Below, piece by piece: positions 22,000-31,313 of a DNA stretch of 64,000 nucleotides. The DNA is from an uncultured Flavobacteriaceae bacterium. Lineage in GTDB: Bacteria > Bacteroidota > Bacteroidia > Flavobacteriales > Flavobacteriaceae. A model generated the notes under the pieces. It did no database searches. It had not been told where the DNA came from and worked only from the letters and a program-made list of their open reading frames with translations. Positions within the stretch are counted from its first letter, which is position 1, and each line of letters starts with the position of its first letter. The stretch lies in the NCBI GenBank assembly GCA_947493175.1, contig CANLQD010000001.1:496001-560000 (forward strand), in the 5' to 3' direction. Both the position numbers and the translations under genes were made by a program.

Positions 22000-23175
22000 C
22001 TATTCATTGGCGTTCTGTTTTAAGTGTTCGTTAGGTGTATTTATAATGATTTTTTCATTTTTAAAATAGTATTCAAAATAGGTTTCTTCTACGAAGGTGT
22101 CGAGTACTTCCTCTATGGTTTCCTCATCAAAAGTGGCTGAGAAAATGCGTTCGTCCAGCGCAGAGTATCGGTTGTCAATCTGAACGTTATATTTCCGCTG
22201 CAACTGTTTGGTAATTGATTTGAAATCGACCTTTCGAAAAATGAGTTTCCCTTCCCGCCAACTGATATGTCTCTGTACATCTACCTCTTTCAGGCTAAGC
22301 TTCTTCGCTTCTTTGTTCCAAGTAGCCTTTTGACCGGGTGCTAGGGTTGTAGCTACATCATTGGTCTGACCACTTTCGGAAAGACGAATGGCTCCCTCTA
22401 CCAACACGGTGCCGACCTCCAGATCATCGGCATAGGCCGAAACATTGAATTGAGTTCCTAGCACCTGGATATCAACGTCTCCATTCGTTACCACAAATGG
22501 ATGCTGTTTGTTCCTGACAACCTCAAAATAAGCTTCCCCCGTTAAGAAAACCTTACGCACTTCTTTGTTCACGAAATTGACCGGATACCGGACCGAGGAT
22601 CCTGCGTTCACATGAACATAAGTGCCATCTGAAAGTTGTAGTTCAAATTGTTTTCCATTGGGCACATGTAATGTATGATAGAGTAGGGTTTGGTCTGTAT
22701 CGCGCCCTGAGTAGACCAATCGGCCTTCTTTTTTGATTCCCAATAATTTCCCATTTTCATCTAGAAGCTCTTCATTTTCGATTTCGGTCAATGAATAAAT
22801 CTGGCCGTTCGACAGCTCTAGCGCAATGCCCGAAGAAGGCGTTTGTTGTTCGTACTTGTCGGAAATCCATAAAAAATACGCCCCAAGCAAGCCTAAAAGA
22901 CCTACAAAAATTGCTGCATAGCGATAGATGAATTTTTTACGGACCAACCTTCTACGTTTGCGTTCTTCAACCTTTTGTAGTAGCTGCTTCCATAAAGCAC
23001 TTGGTTGCTGACCATCGAAGTGGGGTATAGACACCCCTTCCCTGTGCAGTTCTAAAAGACGATTGTAGAGCTGTTGGTTTTCCTCGGATATGGAAAGCCA
23101 CTGTTGAAATAGATGCGCTTCTTCCGGGCTTAACTTTCCTAAAAGTTTTTTTCGAAGTAGTTGGTCGTATTGCAT
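22000..23175 (-). CDS. FecR-type anti-sigma factor
   Basis: 391 residues: cytoplasmic N-terminus with a sigma-binding helix region (LSPEEAHLFQQWLS), one membrane segment at about 88-106 (FIYRYAAIFVGLLGLLGAYFLW), a FecR domain (about 165-275, with VHVNAGSSVRYPVNF and FEVVRNKQHPFVV) and a C-terminal DUF4974 domain that receives the STN signal. It lies 99 bases downstream of the ECF sigma gene and 104 bases upstream of susC. Confidence 0.92.
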   Translation of the reverse strand: MQYDQLLRKKLLGKLSPEEAHLFQQWLSISEENQQLYNRLLELHREGVSIPHFDGQQPSALWKQLLQKVEERKRRRLVRKKFIYRYAAIFVGLLGLLGAYFLWISDKYEQQTPSSGIALELSNGQIYSLTEIENEELLDENGKLLGIKKEGRLVYSGRDTDQTLLYHTLHVPNGKQFELQLSDGTYVHVNAGSSVRYPVNFVNKEVRKVFLTGEAYFEVVRNKQHPFVVTNGDVDIQVLGTQFNVSAYADDLEVGTVLVEGAIRLSESGQTNDVATTLAPGQKATWNKEAKKLSLKEVDVQRHISWREGKLIFRKVDFKSITKQLQRKYNVQIDNRYSALDERIFSATFDEETIEEVLDTFVEETYFEYYFKNEKIIINTPNEHLKQNANE

Positions 23176-23274
23176 AGTTTGGTCAAGGCAATTTCTGGCC
23201 CATACCTATAGGAGTAGTAAAACGACAAAAAGGGTAGTCAAAAAACGGGGAAACCCATTTTCTTCAGCAATATG

Positions 23275-23805
23275 CTATTCAAAAAAGTGGAATATCGACA
23301 CCGACAACGCAAGAAAATAGGCGTTCCTTAATGTAAAACGAAGGGACTTATAGGATCTTTTTAAATGGTATTTGACCGTATTGACCGATATCCCTGTCAT
23401 GGCAGCAACCGTTTTATAGGTAAGGCCCTTCAGCACACAAAGCTCAAAGACTTTTCTTCGTTGTTCGGGCAAGGCAAGGATGCTTTTTTCCAACAACGTC
23501 TTTCTTTCGATGTTCATCAACGCTATCTCATGTGAAGGTACAGGCACTTCACGACCGTTAAAGCTTAGATGCAACCGGGTACCCCGGATTTTCTTTAACG
23601 CCGCATTTCGAACGCAAACCGTTAGGTATCTTTTAAGGTGAACAATCGTTTTTTGACTGTCTTGGGATAATACGGAAAGAAATACATCTTGAACCACATC
23701 TTCAGCTTCCGCTTTATTTTTTACATAACTAAACGCAAGCAAGCACCATTCCTGGTAATGCTGTAGAAAAAGTGCTTCTGCTTGTTTTTGCAAAACGGCA
23801 TCCAT
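23275..23805 (-). CDS. ECF RNA polymerase sigma factor (Bacteroidetes FecI-like)
   Basis: 176 residues. Region 2 (about 12-75) has AEDVVQDVFLSVL. Region 4 (about 115-165) has LPEQRRKVFELCVLKGLTYKTVA, with the helix-turn-helix GISVNTVKYHLKRSYKSLR. It is the first gene of the minus-strand series sigma, FecR, SusC, SusD, and the normal trans-envelope switch for that transporter. Confidence 0.92.
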   Translation of the reverse strand: MDAVLQKQAEALFLQHYQEWCLLAFSYVKNKAEAEDVVQDVFLSVLSQDSQKTIVHLKRYLTVCVRNAALKKIRGTRLHLSFNGREVPVPSHEIALMNIERKTLLEKSILALPEQRRKVFELCVLKGLTYKTVAAMTGISVNTVKYHLKRSYKSLRFTLRNAYFLALSVSIFHFFE

Positions 23806-24101
23806 AGGTCATCGGTGTAAGGAAAGTAGCTTAAAAAAAGCTACTATAATGGGGGAACTGGACAGGCCGCATATAGGCAGCTTTCAAACAATTTTGTGGA
23901 TATTATCCTTACTAATATATTAAATTAACATCATTTTAAGTAAAAAAAATAAGTATTAACAGTTAATGGGGTTTAAAATTAACACTTTCGTAATCAAGAA
24001 GTAATTTAGAGGTATTTCCTACGGTAGACATCTATAAGAAAAAAGCCACAAAGTCCTGTATTGAACAAGGATCGGTGCTCGATGTTTGTGATTGCTTTCC
24101 G
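23806..24101. other. Intergenic region upstream of the ECF sigma gene
   Basis: Almost 300 bases, A+T-rich around 23890-23990. It contains the promoter of the sigma gene (minus) and the 3' flank of gldD (minus). No gene or clear repeat seen. Confidence 0.5.
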
Positions 24102-24656
24102 CTATTTCCACTGGAGTGTTTCCATAATCGTAAGAATGTCGTTCTGTAAATACACTGCGGCCGGATAAATGGAATCGTAATTTGGTTTTGCATAAAAATA
24201 CAGCGAACCCGTAACAAAATGCTCAACACTATCGGTGGCATAAAACTGTGCTTGGGAGGCTGCGTCACCACTGACCGAGAAAAACTGCCCGAATACACGG
24301 GCCTTCTCGTTTTGGAATTCTACAGGCTCAATAGCATCGGCCTTTACCGAATGTTCATAACTAAATTTCTGCGCATCTATGAGTAGCTTCTCCAGGTTAT
24401 TGTCAATTTTCTTATAATTGAGGAAGATGGTGCCTTTCATTTTGGGGTAGTCCAACGTTAATGAACGGGTGGTCTGATCCTTTACCGAGGCCATTTGGTT
24501 GAACAGAAACATAAACCGTTGGGTCTCTAGGGTGTCCCACTGCGCCTCTGGGTACTCCAACCTTAACTCTGCTTTGGGTTTCGGCAGCGTTTCTTCCTTA
24601 CACCCCAAGAGGGTTAGGAAACCCGCACAAAGCACTATCCACATTTTACGAACCAT
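24102..24656 (-). CDS. gldD: Gliding motility lipoprotein GldD
   Basis: 184 residues with a lipoprotein signal ending LLGCKEE (Cys 19). The sequence from YPEAQWDTL through FYATDSVEHFVTGSLYF to the C-terminal NDILTIMETLQW matches the GldD family, a component needed for gliding and type IX secretion in Flavobacteriia. Its start overlaps the end of gldE by 11 bases, the conserved order in this family. Confidence 0.93.
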   Translation of the reverse strand: MVRKMWIVLCAGFLTLLGCKEETLPKPKAELRLEYPEAQWDTLETQRFMFLFNQMASVKDQTTRSLTLDYPKMKGTIFLNYKKIDNNLEKLLIDAQKFSYEHSVKADAIEPVEFQNEKARVFGQFFSVSGDAASQAQFYATDSVEHFVTGSLYFYAKPNYDSIYPAAVYLQNDILTIMETLQWK

Positions 24657-25974
24657 TGGGCAAGGTAATTTTAATTTGTTTCAAACGTTTTTTATCCAGA
24701 CTTTCCACAATAAACTGGTAGTCTTTGAACCATACTTTCTCTCCCTTCTTGGGAAAGCTTCCAGCTATTTCAAGCACAAGCCCTGCGATGGTCTCCGACT
24801 CGCCTTTTTGTGCTTCAAAAGCTTCTTCATCATCTATTTTAACCACTCGATAGAAGTCTTTCAGCGTGGTTTTTCCATCAAAAACATAGTTGAAATCATC
24901 CAATTTGGAAAAGATAAGATCTTCATCGTCGAACTCATCACTAATGTCGCCAACGATTTCCTCGATGATATCCTCCAAAGTGACGATTCCGGAGGTGCCA
25001 CCATATTCATCTACGACCACAGCCAGATGGTTTTTCTTTTCCTGAAACTCTAGCAAAAGATCGTCCAATTTTTTGTTCTCCGGCACAAAATAGGGTTCGC
25101 GCATCAAGGATATCCAGTTAAACGTCTTTCGCTCAATATAGGGCAGTAAATCCTTAACGTATAGTACCCCCAGCACGTTATCCATATTTTCGGAAAAGAC
25201 GGGAATGCGGGAATACCCATGTTTTTTAATCTCTTCGAGCACCTCCGGAAATTTCATCTCTTCGTTCAGGGCAAAAATATCGATTCGAGGGCGCATTACC
25301 TGTTTGGTATCGGTATTTCCAAAAGAAACGATCCCTTCCAAAATTTTTTGTTCTTCTTTCGTAGTATCACCTTCCGAAGTCAGCTCCAAGGCCTGTGAAA
25401 GATGATCTACGCTCAGATTCGATTTTTCTTTGCCCAATCTATTGTGTAAAAAGAGCGTACCTGACCGCATGGGAAGGCTCAAAGGCGAGAAAATAACATC
25501 TAGTACCTTAAGCGGATAGGCCATTAAATGAGAAAACACTATTCGATTTCGATTTGCATATACCTTTGGTAAAATTTCCCCGAACATCAATATTAAAAAA
25601 GTTGCGACTACCACCTCTAACAAAAATCGAACGGAGATGAAACCGAACAGCTGATAATTGATTTGGGAAAACAGTACATCGCCAAGGTTACTGAACAACA
25701 GAACAACGCCAATATTTATGGTATTATTAGCAATAAGAATCGTCGCCAATAGCTTTTTTGGGCGTTCTAAAAGCTGGTGGATCAGTGTCGCCTTTGTTGA
25801 TTTTTTTTCCTGTAAATCATTGATTTCTGTAGAGGAGAGCCCGAAAAAGGCAACTTCGGCACCTGAAATAAGGGCGGAACAAACAAGCAAAAGAACCAAT
25901 AGGACTATTTTGATTACCAGTGTACTATCAACAACTAAAAAATTGAGTAGTAGACTAAAGGGGTCGGGATCCAA
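24646..25974 (-). CDS. gldE: GldE, CNNM/CorC-type gliding-associated membrane protein
   Basis: 442 residues: N-terminal DUF21 membrane domain (about 15-195, four hydrophobic segments), two CBS domains (about 210-335, with RPRIDIFAL and VVDEYGGTSGIVTLEDIIEEIVGDI) and a C-terminal CorC/HlyC domain. GldE is a partner of GldD in gliding. The family resembles magnesium/cobalt efflux-type proteins, so ion linkage is possible. It is 24 bases downstream of ssb. Confidence 0.93.
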   Translation of the reverse strand: MDPDPFSLLLNFLVVDSTLVIKIVLLVLLLVCSALISGAEVAFFGLSSTEINDLQEKKSTKATLIHQLLERPKKLLATILIANNTINIGVVLLFSNLGDVLFSQINYQLFGFISVRFLLEVVVATFLILMFGEILPKVYANRNRIVFSHLMAYPLKVLDVIFSPLSLPMRSGTLFLHNRLGKEKSNLSVDHLSQALELTSEGDTTKEEQKILEGIVSFGNTDTKQVMRPRIDIFALNEEMKFPEVLEEIKKHGYSRIPVFSENMDNVLGVLYVKDLLPYIERKTFNWISLMREPYFVPENKKLDDLLLEFQEKKNHLAVVVDEYGGTSGIVTLEDIIEEIVGDISDEFDDEDLIFSKLDDFNYVFDGKTTLKDFYRVVKIDDEEAFEAQKGESETIAGLVLEIAGSFPKKGEKVWFKDYQFIVESLDKKRLKQIKITLPNGS

Positions 25975-25998
25975 CGTTTGTGCTTATTTTTTGGTTCG

Positions 25999-26451
25999 TT
26001 AGAAAGGTAAATCGTCGTCCTGTTCCGGTTGTTGAACCGGAGCGGCCTGTGGGGTCTGGGGTGTAGCCTTGGCAACGGGCTGTTGTGAAGCAACTTGACC
26101 GGCCTGACTCTCTTTTTTGGTGGTCAAAAAGGTAAAATCCTGAACTTGTATTTCGGTGGAATAGCGAGTATTTCCGTCTTCACCTTGCCATTGACGGGTC
26201 TTGAGACGACCTTCAACGTATACCTTATCTCCCTTGCTTAAATATTTTTCGCAGATTTCCGCAGCTTTATTTCGAACTACGATATTGTGCCAATCTGTAT
26301 TGGTTACACGCTCTCCGGTCTGTTTGTTGGTATATGTTTCGTTGGTAGCCAACGGAAACCGACCGATGCACCCCCCTCCTTCAAAATAGTGCATCTTTAC
26401 TTCGTCTCCTAGATGGCCTATTAACATGACCTTGTTCAATGTTCCGCTCAT
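25999..26451 (-). CDS. ssb: Single-stranded DNA-binding protein SSB
   Basis: 150 residues: N-terminal OB-fold (1-108, NKVMLIGHLGDEV start), a Gln/Pro-rich linker and the acidic tip DDDLPF that recruits repair proteins. It is co-directional with mutY (16-base gap), gldE and gldD. Confidence 0.95.
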   Translation of the reverse strand: MSGTLNKVMLIGHLGDEVKMHYFEGGGCIGRFPLATNETYTNKQTGERVTNTDWHNIVVRNKAAEICEKYLSKGDKVYVEGRLKTRQWQGEDGNTRYSTEIQVQDFTFLTTKKESQAGQVASQQPVAKATPQTPQAAPVQQPEQDDDLPF

Positions 26452-26467
26452 AGTAAAATAACTAAAG

Positions 26468-27526
26468 TCAAAAATACGAATTTTTCAACGTTTTAATAAA
26501 GTCGGCGATCAAAACCGGTACCGGATAATCCTGTAATGTATCAAAGGGGACACAGTTCGATGAAATGGTATTCGACCGAACAATCCAAAACCTAGTATGT
26601 AAATGTTGGTGCGAAAGCTTGTGTACAATGGGCTGCTCATTATGTAGTTTTACATTGCGAACCTCCTCAAGGGCCAAAACATCCCAAAGTTTTAGGTTTA
26701 TTTCGTTGATGCCAACGTCCCCTTCTGATTCAAATAGCGGAAACTCCCACAGGTTTTGCCAAATACCCTTGTCCCTACGTTGTTGCAATTGAGTAGTGTA
26801 GGAGCCATCCGTATTTTCGACCAGTGGCACCAAGTAGTTGAAATACCTATTGCGTACCTTGGTCTTCTTAAGCTTTACCGGTAATTGTTTTACCAAATTC
26901 TTTTGTAGGGCCACACAGCTTTCATTTAACGGGCAATGCAGACAATACGGGTTTTGTGGAGCACACTGTATGGCACCAAATTCCATGATACCCTGATTGT
27001 AATCGGCTATGTGATCAACATTCATTACCTCATGGGCCAGTTTTTTAAAGTAGGTAACACCTTTGCTACTATTGATGGGGGTATCAACCCCAAAATAACG
27101 TGACAATACCCTGTATACATTGCCATCGACAACGGGTTGCGGTTCATTGAAACAAAACGAGGCAATGGCACTTGCCGTATAATCACCAACTCCCTTGAGC
27201 TTTAAGAGTTCTTTGTAGGTTGTCGGGAACTTTCCGTCTAGTTCAAAGGCTACCTTTTTGGCAGTGGCATGCAGATTTCTGGCCCTGGAATAGTACCCCA
27301 ACCCCTGCCACAATTTTAACACTTCTTCCTCGGAAGCCTTTGCTAGCTCAACAACAGTCGGGAAACGGGTTATGAATTTTAGGTAATATGGCGTGCCTTG
27401 AGCTACACGGGTCTGCTGCAGCATAATTTCGGAGAGCCATATTTTATAAGGGTCTTTGGTACCTCGCCATGGAAGTGTTCTTTTGTGCTCGGCATACCAT
27501 CGTAAGATATCTTGGGAAAACGACAT
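26468..27526 (-). CDS. mutY: A/G-specific adenine glycosylase MutY
   Basis: About 352 residues. HhH-GPD glycosylase domain with LKGVGDYTASAIASF and catalytic Asp in VDGNVYRVLSRYFG. The four cysteines of the iron-sulfur cluster are seen in CAPQNPYCLHCPLNESC. The C-terminal Nudix-like domain recognises 8-oxoguanine. It removes A paired with 8-oxoG. The start is set at the second Met because homologs begin near FSQ...WY; a start nine bases upstream is possible. Confidence 0.93.
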   Translation of the reverse strand: MSFSQDILRWYAEHKRTLPWRGTKDPYKIWLSEIMLQQTRVAQGTPYYLKFITRFPTVVELAKASEEEVLKLWQGLGYYSRARNLHATAKKVAFELDGKFPTTYKELLKLKGVGDYTASAIASFCFNEPQPVVDGNVYRVLSRYFGVDTPINSSKGVTYFKKLAHEVMNVDHIADYNQGIMEFGAIQCAPQNPYCLHCPLNESCVALQKNLVKQLPVKLKKTKVRNRYFNYLVPLVENTDGSYTTQLQQRRDKGIWQNLWEFPLFESEGDVGINEINLKLWDVLALEEVRNVKLHNEQPIVHKLSHQHLHTRFWIVRSNTISSNCVPFDTLQDYPVPVLIADFIKTLKNSYF

Positions 27527-27607
27527 ATTATGCATTCATCAGGTGCTAAAGTAGTGGTTTATAGACTTAAAATTAGTTGTATGAACAGAAAGATTCAATT
27601 TAATTTA

Positions 27608-27615
27608 TATATTTG
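27608..27615 (+). promoter_or_regulatory. Bacteroidetes -7 element (tatatttg) of the HU gene
   Basis: Matches the TAnnTTTG consensus of the Bacteroidetes housekeeping sigma factor, 32 bases before the HU start. No good -33 TTG at normal spacing was found. Confidence 0.5.
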
Positions 27616-27646
27616 CAAGCCTTAAAACAAACTATATAATTTAACG

Positions 27647-27937
27647 ATGACGAAAGCAGAAATTGTAGCAAAGATCTCGGAGAAACTGGGAATGGAAAAA
27701 GGAGAGGTACAAGCGACTGTTGAATCCTTTATGGAAGAGGTAAAAGCTTCTTTGGAAGGTGGCGACAACGTCTATTTAAGAGGTTTTGGAAGTTTTATCA
27801 TCAAAACCAGGGCTGAAAAGACCGGTAGGAACATCTCAAAGAACACTACCATAAAAATTGCTGCCCATAACATACCGGCATTTAAACCCGCAAAGGTTTT
27901 TGTTGAAAGTGTAAAGAGCAACGTGCTAGTAAAATAA
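27647..27937 (+). CDS. HU-family histone-like DNA-binding protein
   Basis: 96 residues. It has the typical HU/IHF fold: N-terminal helices (MTKAEIVAKISEKLG), then GDNVYLRGFGSF and the DNA-embracing arm with RNISKNTTIKIAAHNIPAFKPAK. It binds and bends DNA. Divergent from mutY. Confidence 0.95.
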   Translation: MTKAEIVAKISEKLGMEKGEVQATVESFMEEVKASLEGGDNVYLRGFGSFIIKTRAEKTGRNISKNTTIKIAAHNIPAFKPAKVFVESVKSNVLVK

Positions 27938-27960
27938 TCAATAACTAAAAGAATAACTTT

Positions 27961-28050
27961 ATGCCTAGCGGTAAAAAACGGAAAAGACATAAGGTAGCTA
28001 CCCACAAGCGAAAAAAGCGCCGGAGAGCTAACCGACACAAGAAAAAGTAG
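27961..28050 (+). CDS. 29-residue highly basic conserved small protein
   Basis: 29 codons, starting PSGKKRKRHKVATHKRKK and ending in Lys-Lys-Lys; 19 of 29 residues are Lys, Arg or His. I recall the same sequence and position (between HU and RNase G genes) in many Flavobacteriia, which argues that it is real although short. The composition suggests rRNA binding, perhaps a small ribosomal protein of the Bacteroidota, but no direct evidence is visible here. It begins 23 bases after HU. Confidence 0.8.
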   Translation: MPSGKKRKRHKVATHKRKKRRRANRHKKK

Positions 28051-28090
28051 TTGTTTCGACTACTTTTTCGTTTTAATACGTTCCTTGACA

Positions 28091-28110
28091 TAGAAATTCG
28101 AAGAAGAATT
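28091..28110 (+). promoter_or_regulatory. Hairpin in the RNase G leader
   Basis: gaaattc / gaatttc with a 6-base loop, in the 161-base spacer between the small basic protein and RNase G. Leaders of RNase E/G genes often carry autoregulatory structures; whether this one does is unknown. Confidence 0.35.
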
Positions 28111-28211
28111 TCGGCAGGTCTGTATGATCTGTTTACATCATTGTTTAATCTATTTATCCCATTTCCATGGTTTTTTAGAAGTCATGCTGGGATAACTATA
28201 AATACATTCAG

Positions 28212-29759
28212 GTGAATAGAGAATTAATCGTAAGATCTAGTTCGGATGCCGTTGATTTTGCCTTGCTAAAAGATGGAAAGCTCACTGAATTGCATAAAGA
28301 TGAAGATGACAACAATTTTTCCGTTGGCGATATTTTTTTGGCCAAAATTCGGAAACCTGTCACCGGTTTAAACGCCGCTTTTGTCAATGTCGGGTATGAA
28401 AAAGATGCTTTTTTGCATTATCATGACCTCGGGCCACAATTGGCCTCTATGCTCAAATTCATAAAAAGCGTGAGTACTGGAAAGCTACGGGACTACAATC
28501 TCAAAAAATTTCCTTTTGAAAAAGATATCGATAAGAACGGTGTTATCACAGACGTGATCAAAGCCAACCAATCGTTATTGGTACAAATTGTTAAGGAACC
28601 CATTTCCACCAAAGGGCCTAGAATTAGTTCGGAGCTTTCGTTTGCAGGGCGTTATCTTGTTATGGTGCCTTTTTCGGACCGTGTTTCGGTCTCGCAAAAA
28701 ATAAGCAGCAAGGAAGAAAAAGATAGGCTAAAACGTTTGGTCATGAGCATTAAGCCCAAAGGGTTCGGTGTTATCATACGTACAGTGGCAGAAGGCAAAA
28801 AAGTCGCGGAACTTGACAAAGATCTTGAGAATTTGTTGTCCAAATGGACAGCAATGTGCAAAAAATTATACAAGGCACATACGCCGTCGAAAGTATTGGT
28901 AGAGGTCAATAGGGCCTCGAGCATCTTAAGAGATGTTTTCAACGACTCCTTTACGGGAATCCATGTTGACAACGAAACACTTTTCGACCAAATACAGGAC
29001 TATGTGCAAGAAATCGCACCGGGCAAAGAATCAATCGTAAAACTATACCGGTCATCGGTTCCCATTTTCGAAAAGTTCGGAATCGAAAGACAAATTAAAA
29101 CCTCTTTTGGCCGTACCGCCTCAATGAGTAAAGGTGCTTACTTGATTATAGAACATACCGAAGCGTTGCACGTTATCGACGTGAACAGCGGTAACCGTTC
29201 GAACAAAGCTAAAAATCAGGAAGACACCGCCTTGGAGGTAAACCTGCTCGCAGCTTCCGAAATCGCACGACAATTAAGACTGCGGGATATGGGCGGCATC
29301 ATCGTCATCGATTTTATCGATATGGTGAAGCCACAGCATCGCAAAAGATTGTTCGAGCATCTTCGCGAAGAAATGAAAGACGACAGGGCAAAACACAAAA
29401 TTCTACCCCCAAGTAAGTTTGGACTCATTCAGATTACAAGGCAAAGGGTGCGACCCGAGATGAACATCAAGACGACTGAGGCAAACCCTAATAAACCAGG
29501 AGGGGAAGTCGAGGCACCTATCGTGCTGATAGATAAAATTAACTCAGATCTTGAAAAGCTGTTAAAAGGTCCCGCCAAGGACAACAAGATTACGTTGAAC
29601 ATACACCCGTTCATAGCGGCCTATGTGACCAAAGGGGTTCCTTCCATTCGTTTTAAGTGGTTCTTGGAACATAAAAAATGGATCAAAGTACAACCTAGGG
29701 ATGCCTATACCTATCTTGAATTTCGCTTCAAGAATAAAGACGGCAAAACCATTTATTAG
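28212..29759 (+). CDS. rng: Ribonuclease E/G family endoribonuclease
   Basis: 515 residues from a GTG start (no ATG gives the conserved NRELIVRSSSDAVDFALL start). An S1 RNA-binding domain lies at about 35-125. The catalytic DNase I-like core carries IDVNSGN and VIDFIDM with the two magnesium-binding Asp residues. The length is that of RNase G, without the RNase E scaffold. It matures rRNA and starts mRNA decay. A terminator follows at 29861. Confidence 0.93.
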   Translation: MNRELIVRSSSDAVDFALLKDGKLTELHKDEDDNNFSVGDIFLAKIRKPVTGLNAAFVNVGYEKDAFLHYHDLGPQLASMLKFIKSVSTGKLRDYNLKKFPFEKDIDKNGVITDVIKANQSLLVQIVKEPISTKGPRISSELSFAGRYLVMVPFSDRVSVSQKISSKEEKDRLKRLVMSIKPKGFGVIIRTVAEGKKVAELDKDLENLLSKWTAMCKKLYKAHTPSKVLVEVNRASSILRDVFNDSFTGIHVDNETLFDQIQDYVQEIAPGKESIVKLYRSSVPIFEKFGIERQIKTSFGRTASMSKGAYLIIEHTEALHVIDVNSGNRSNKAKNQEDTALEVNLLAASEIARQLRLRDMGGIIVIDFIDMVKPQHRKRLFEHLREEMKDDRAKHKILPPSKFGLIQITRQRVRPEMNIKTTEANPNKPGGEVEAPIVLIDKINSDLEKLLKGPAKDNKITLNIHPFIAAYVTKGVPSIRFKWFLEHKKWIKVQPRDAYTYLEFRFKNKDGKTIY

Positions 29760-30155
29760 AATTTCACTGATTTTCACCCACCATGGTGGAACGAAAATAA
29801 GACTACCAAACTATTCCACTAAGTGGTGAGCTCTTTTGAGTTCAAAAGAATGAATATAAAAGCGACCTTCGTCTAACGGGGTCGCTTTTTTTGTTACCGA
29901 AGGCTTCCCGAGCAGAAACATAAAAGTTATCGAATAGGATGCCATGATCCTTTACAAAAACGTTATCCCGGAGCACCCGTTTGGGAATTTTTGTAAACTG
30001 AAAAGCCTTGGTGGGTATTTCATCTCCAAAATCCAACTTATGGCCACAACGAACTTACTCACTATACGATACTGCAACTGCAGGCAAAGGAAAAGCTGCC
30101 ATGCTTTCTTTATTTGTGGTTACCATGGGTGAATTGGTCATTGCTTTTTTGACTT
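29760..30155. other. Intergenic region after RNase G
   Basis: About 400 bases. It holds a small hairpin, cttttga-gt-tcaaaag (29832-29847), and the terminator below. The remainder (29900-30155) has no convincing gene; possible reading frames there do not resemble known proteins. Confidence 0.5.
29861..29893 (+). terminator. Terminator of RNase G
   Basis: agcgacc (29861-29867) / ggtcgct (29880-29886) followed by a run of eight T. Confidence 0.85.
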
Positions 30156-30734
30156 ATGGGTCCGCGTAAAAAATTAATCTGGAAATCCGGTCGCGAAACC
30201 AAAACAAACTCTCGTGAAAGAATATCTTTGCATTTAGAATTGTCATATTTTCTACCCTTGTCAAAACCTGTTAAAGCCTATTCGGTTGCTGAAGCTACCA
30301 AAAGATTGGAGCGCTACTGCGCTTACCAGGAACGCTGTCATAAAGAGGTCTCTACAAAATTAAGGGAGCTGCGAATGATTCCACAAGCCATTGACCAGAT
30401 CATGGCCCATCTCATCCAAGAAAACTATTTGAACGAAGAACGGTTTGCCCGAAGCTTTGCGAGGGGTAAGTTCAAGGTTAAAAAATGGGGGCGCAATCGC
30501 ATTGTAAACGAGCTAAAACAGCGAGACATATCGGTGTACAACATAAGAGCCGCCCTAACAGAAATAGACACAAATACCTACCTGGAAACTTTGGATCAGC
30601 TGGCGCTAAAAAGACTGTTGTCTTTAAAGGAGTCCGATAATCACAAAAAAAGAAAGAAACTGGCCGATTTCCTTTTGTATAGGGGATGGGAAAGCCATTT
30701 GGTCTATGAAAAGGTAAGGGAACTCGTTCCGTAA
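30156..30734 (+). CDS. recX: RecX-family regulatory protein
   Basis: Up to 192 residues; the RecX helical repeats run from AYSVAEATKRLERYCAYQERCHKEVSTKL to the C-terminus, with YLNEERFARSFARGK and LLYRGWESHLVYEKV. RecX binds RecA filaments and limits recombination. The first 34 residues are not typical of the family. A TTG at 30258 (LSKPVKAYS) may be the true start, giving about 158 residues. Confidence 0.85.
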   Translation: MGPRKKLIWKSGRETKTNSRERISLHLELSYFLPLSKPVKAYSVAEATKRLERYCAYQERCHKEVSTKLRELRMIPQAIDQIMAHLIQENYLNEERFARSFARGKFKVKKWGRNRIVNELKQRDISVYNIRAALTEIDTNTYLETLDQLALKRLLSLKESDNHKKRKKLADFLLYRGWESHLVYEKVRELVP

Positions 30735-30763
30735 ACAAAATAGAAAGCTAGATTCGTCTTCTA

Positions 30764-31261
30764 TCATAAGAAATTGAACGAAGCTCCAATATTGATGACG
30801 AATTGGTTATGGAACTCTTCGGCCGGTAATAAATCGTCCGTTTCATATTTTGCTATTGGAAAACCCAATTCCGTATACACGCCAAAACCATCGGAAAAGA
30901 AGTAACGCGCACCGGTATGAAAGCCGAAATTCTTAAGTCCTAAATCTAAGCCTGGATAAATGTCGAACGCATCACTAACCCCGATAACGGGTCCTAAGTG
31001 CGCGCTAAACCGAGCTTTTAAATCGAAGCGTTCCCTAGTGCTATCTTCTATATCACTATTGATATTCAATACATAGGAAGAAATAGCCCCAATTGAAATA
31101 TTTTCTCCAAGACCAAAGTCATAAGATGCCACAATACCCGAACCATTGTCCTGCAAATTGGCCCCCACTTGGAACTTCTGATCATTTTTACCAGAATAGG
31201 CCTGTGCATTCATTGAAAGCGTTACCAAAAAAAGGAAACAAAAAAGTAGCAAGGTTTTCAT
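30764..31261 (-). CDS. Small outer-membrane beta-barrel protein (DUF6646-like)
   Basis: 165 residues from the Met giving a clean signal peptide (MKTLLLFCFLFLVTLSMNAQA). Alternating strands with G and aromatic residues (IVASYDFGLGENISIGAISSYVL, YFSDGFGVYTELGFPIAKY) and a terminal Phe-Leu pattern indicate an eight-strand-type barrel. No function can be assigned. It is convergent with recX. Confidence 0.75.
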   Translation of the reverse strand: MKTLLLFCFLFLVTLSMNAQAYSGKNDQKFQVGANLQDNGSGIVASYDFGLGENISIGAISSYVLNINSDIEDSTRERFDLKARFSAHLGPVIGVSDAFDIYPGLDLGLKNFGFHTGARYFFSDGFGVYTELGFPIAKYETDDLLPAEEFHNQFVINIGASFNFL

Positions 31262-31313
31262 AAAAATCAATTTAGTTTTTTTAGACAACTATCCTATGGG
31301 TCATTTATACTGA

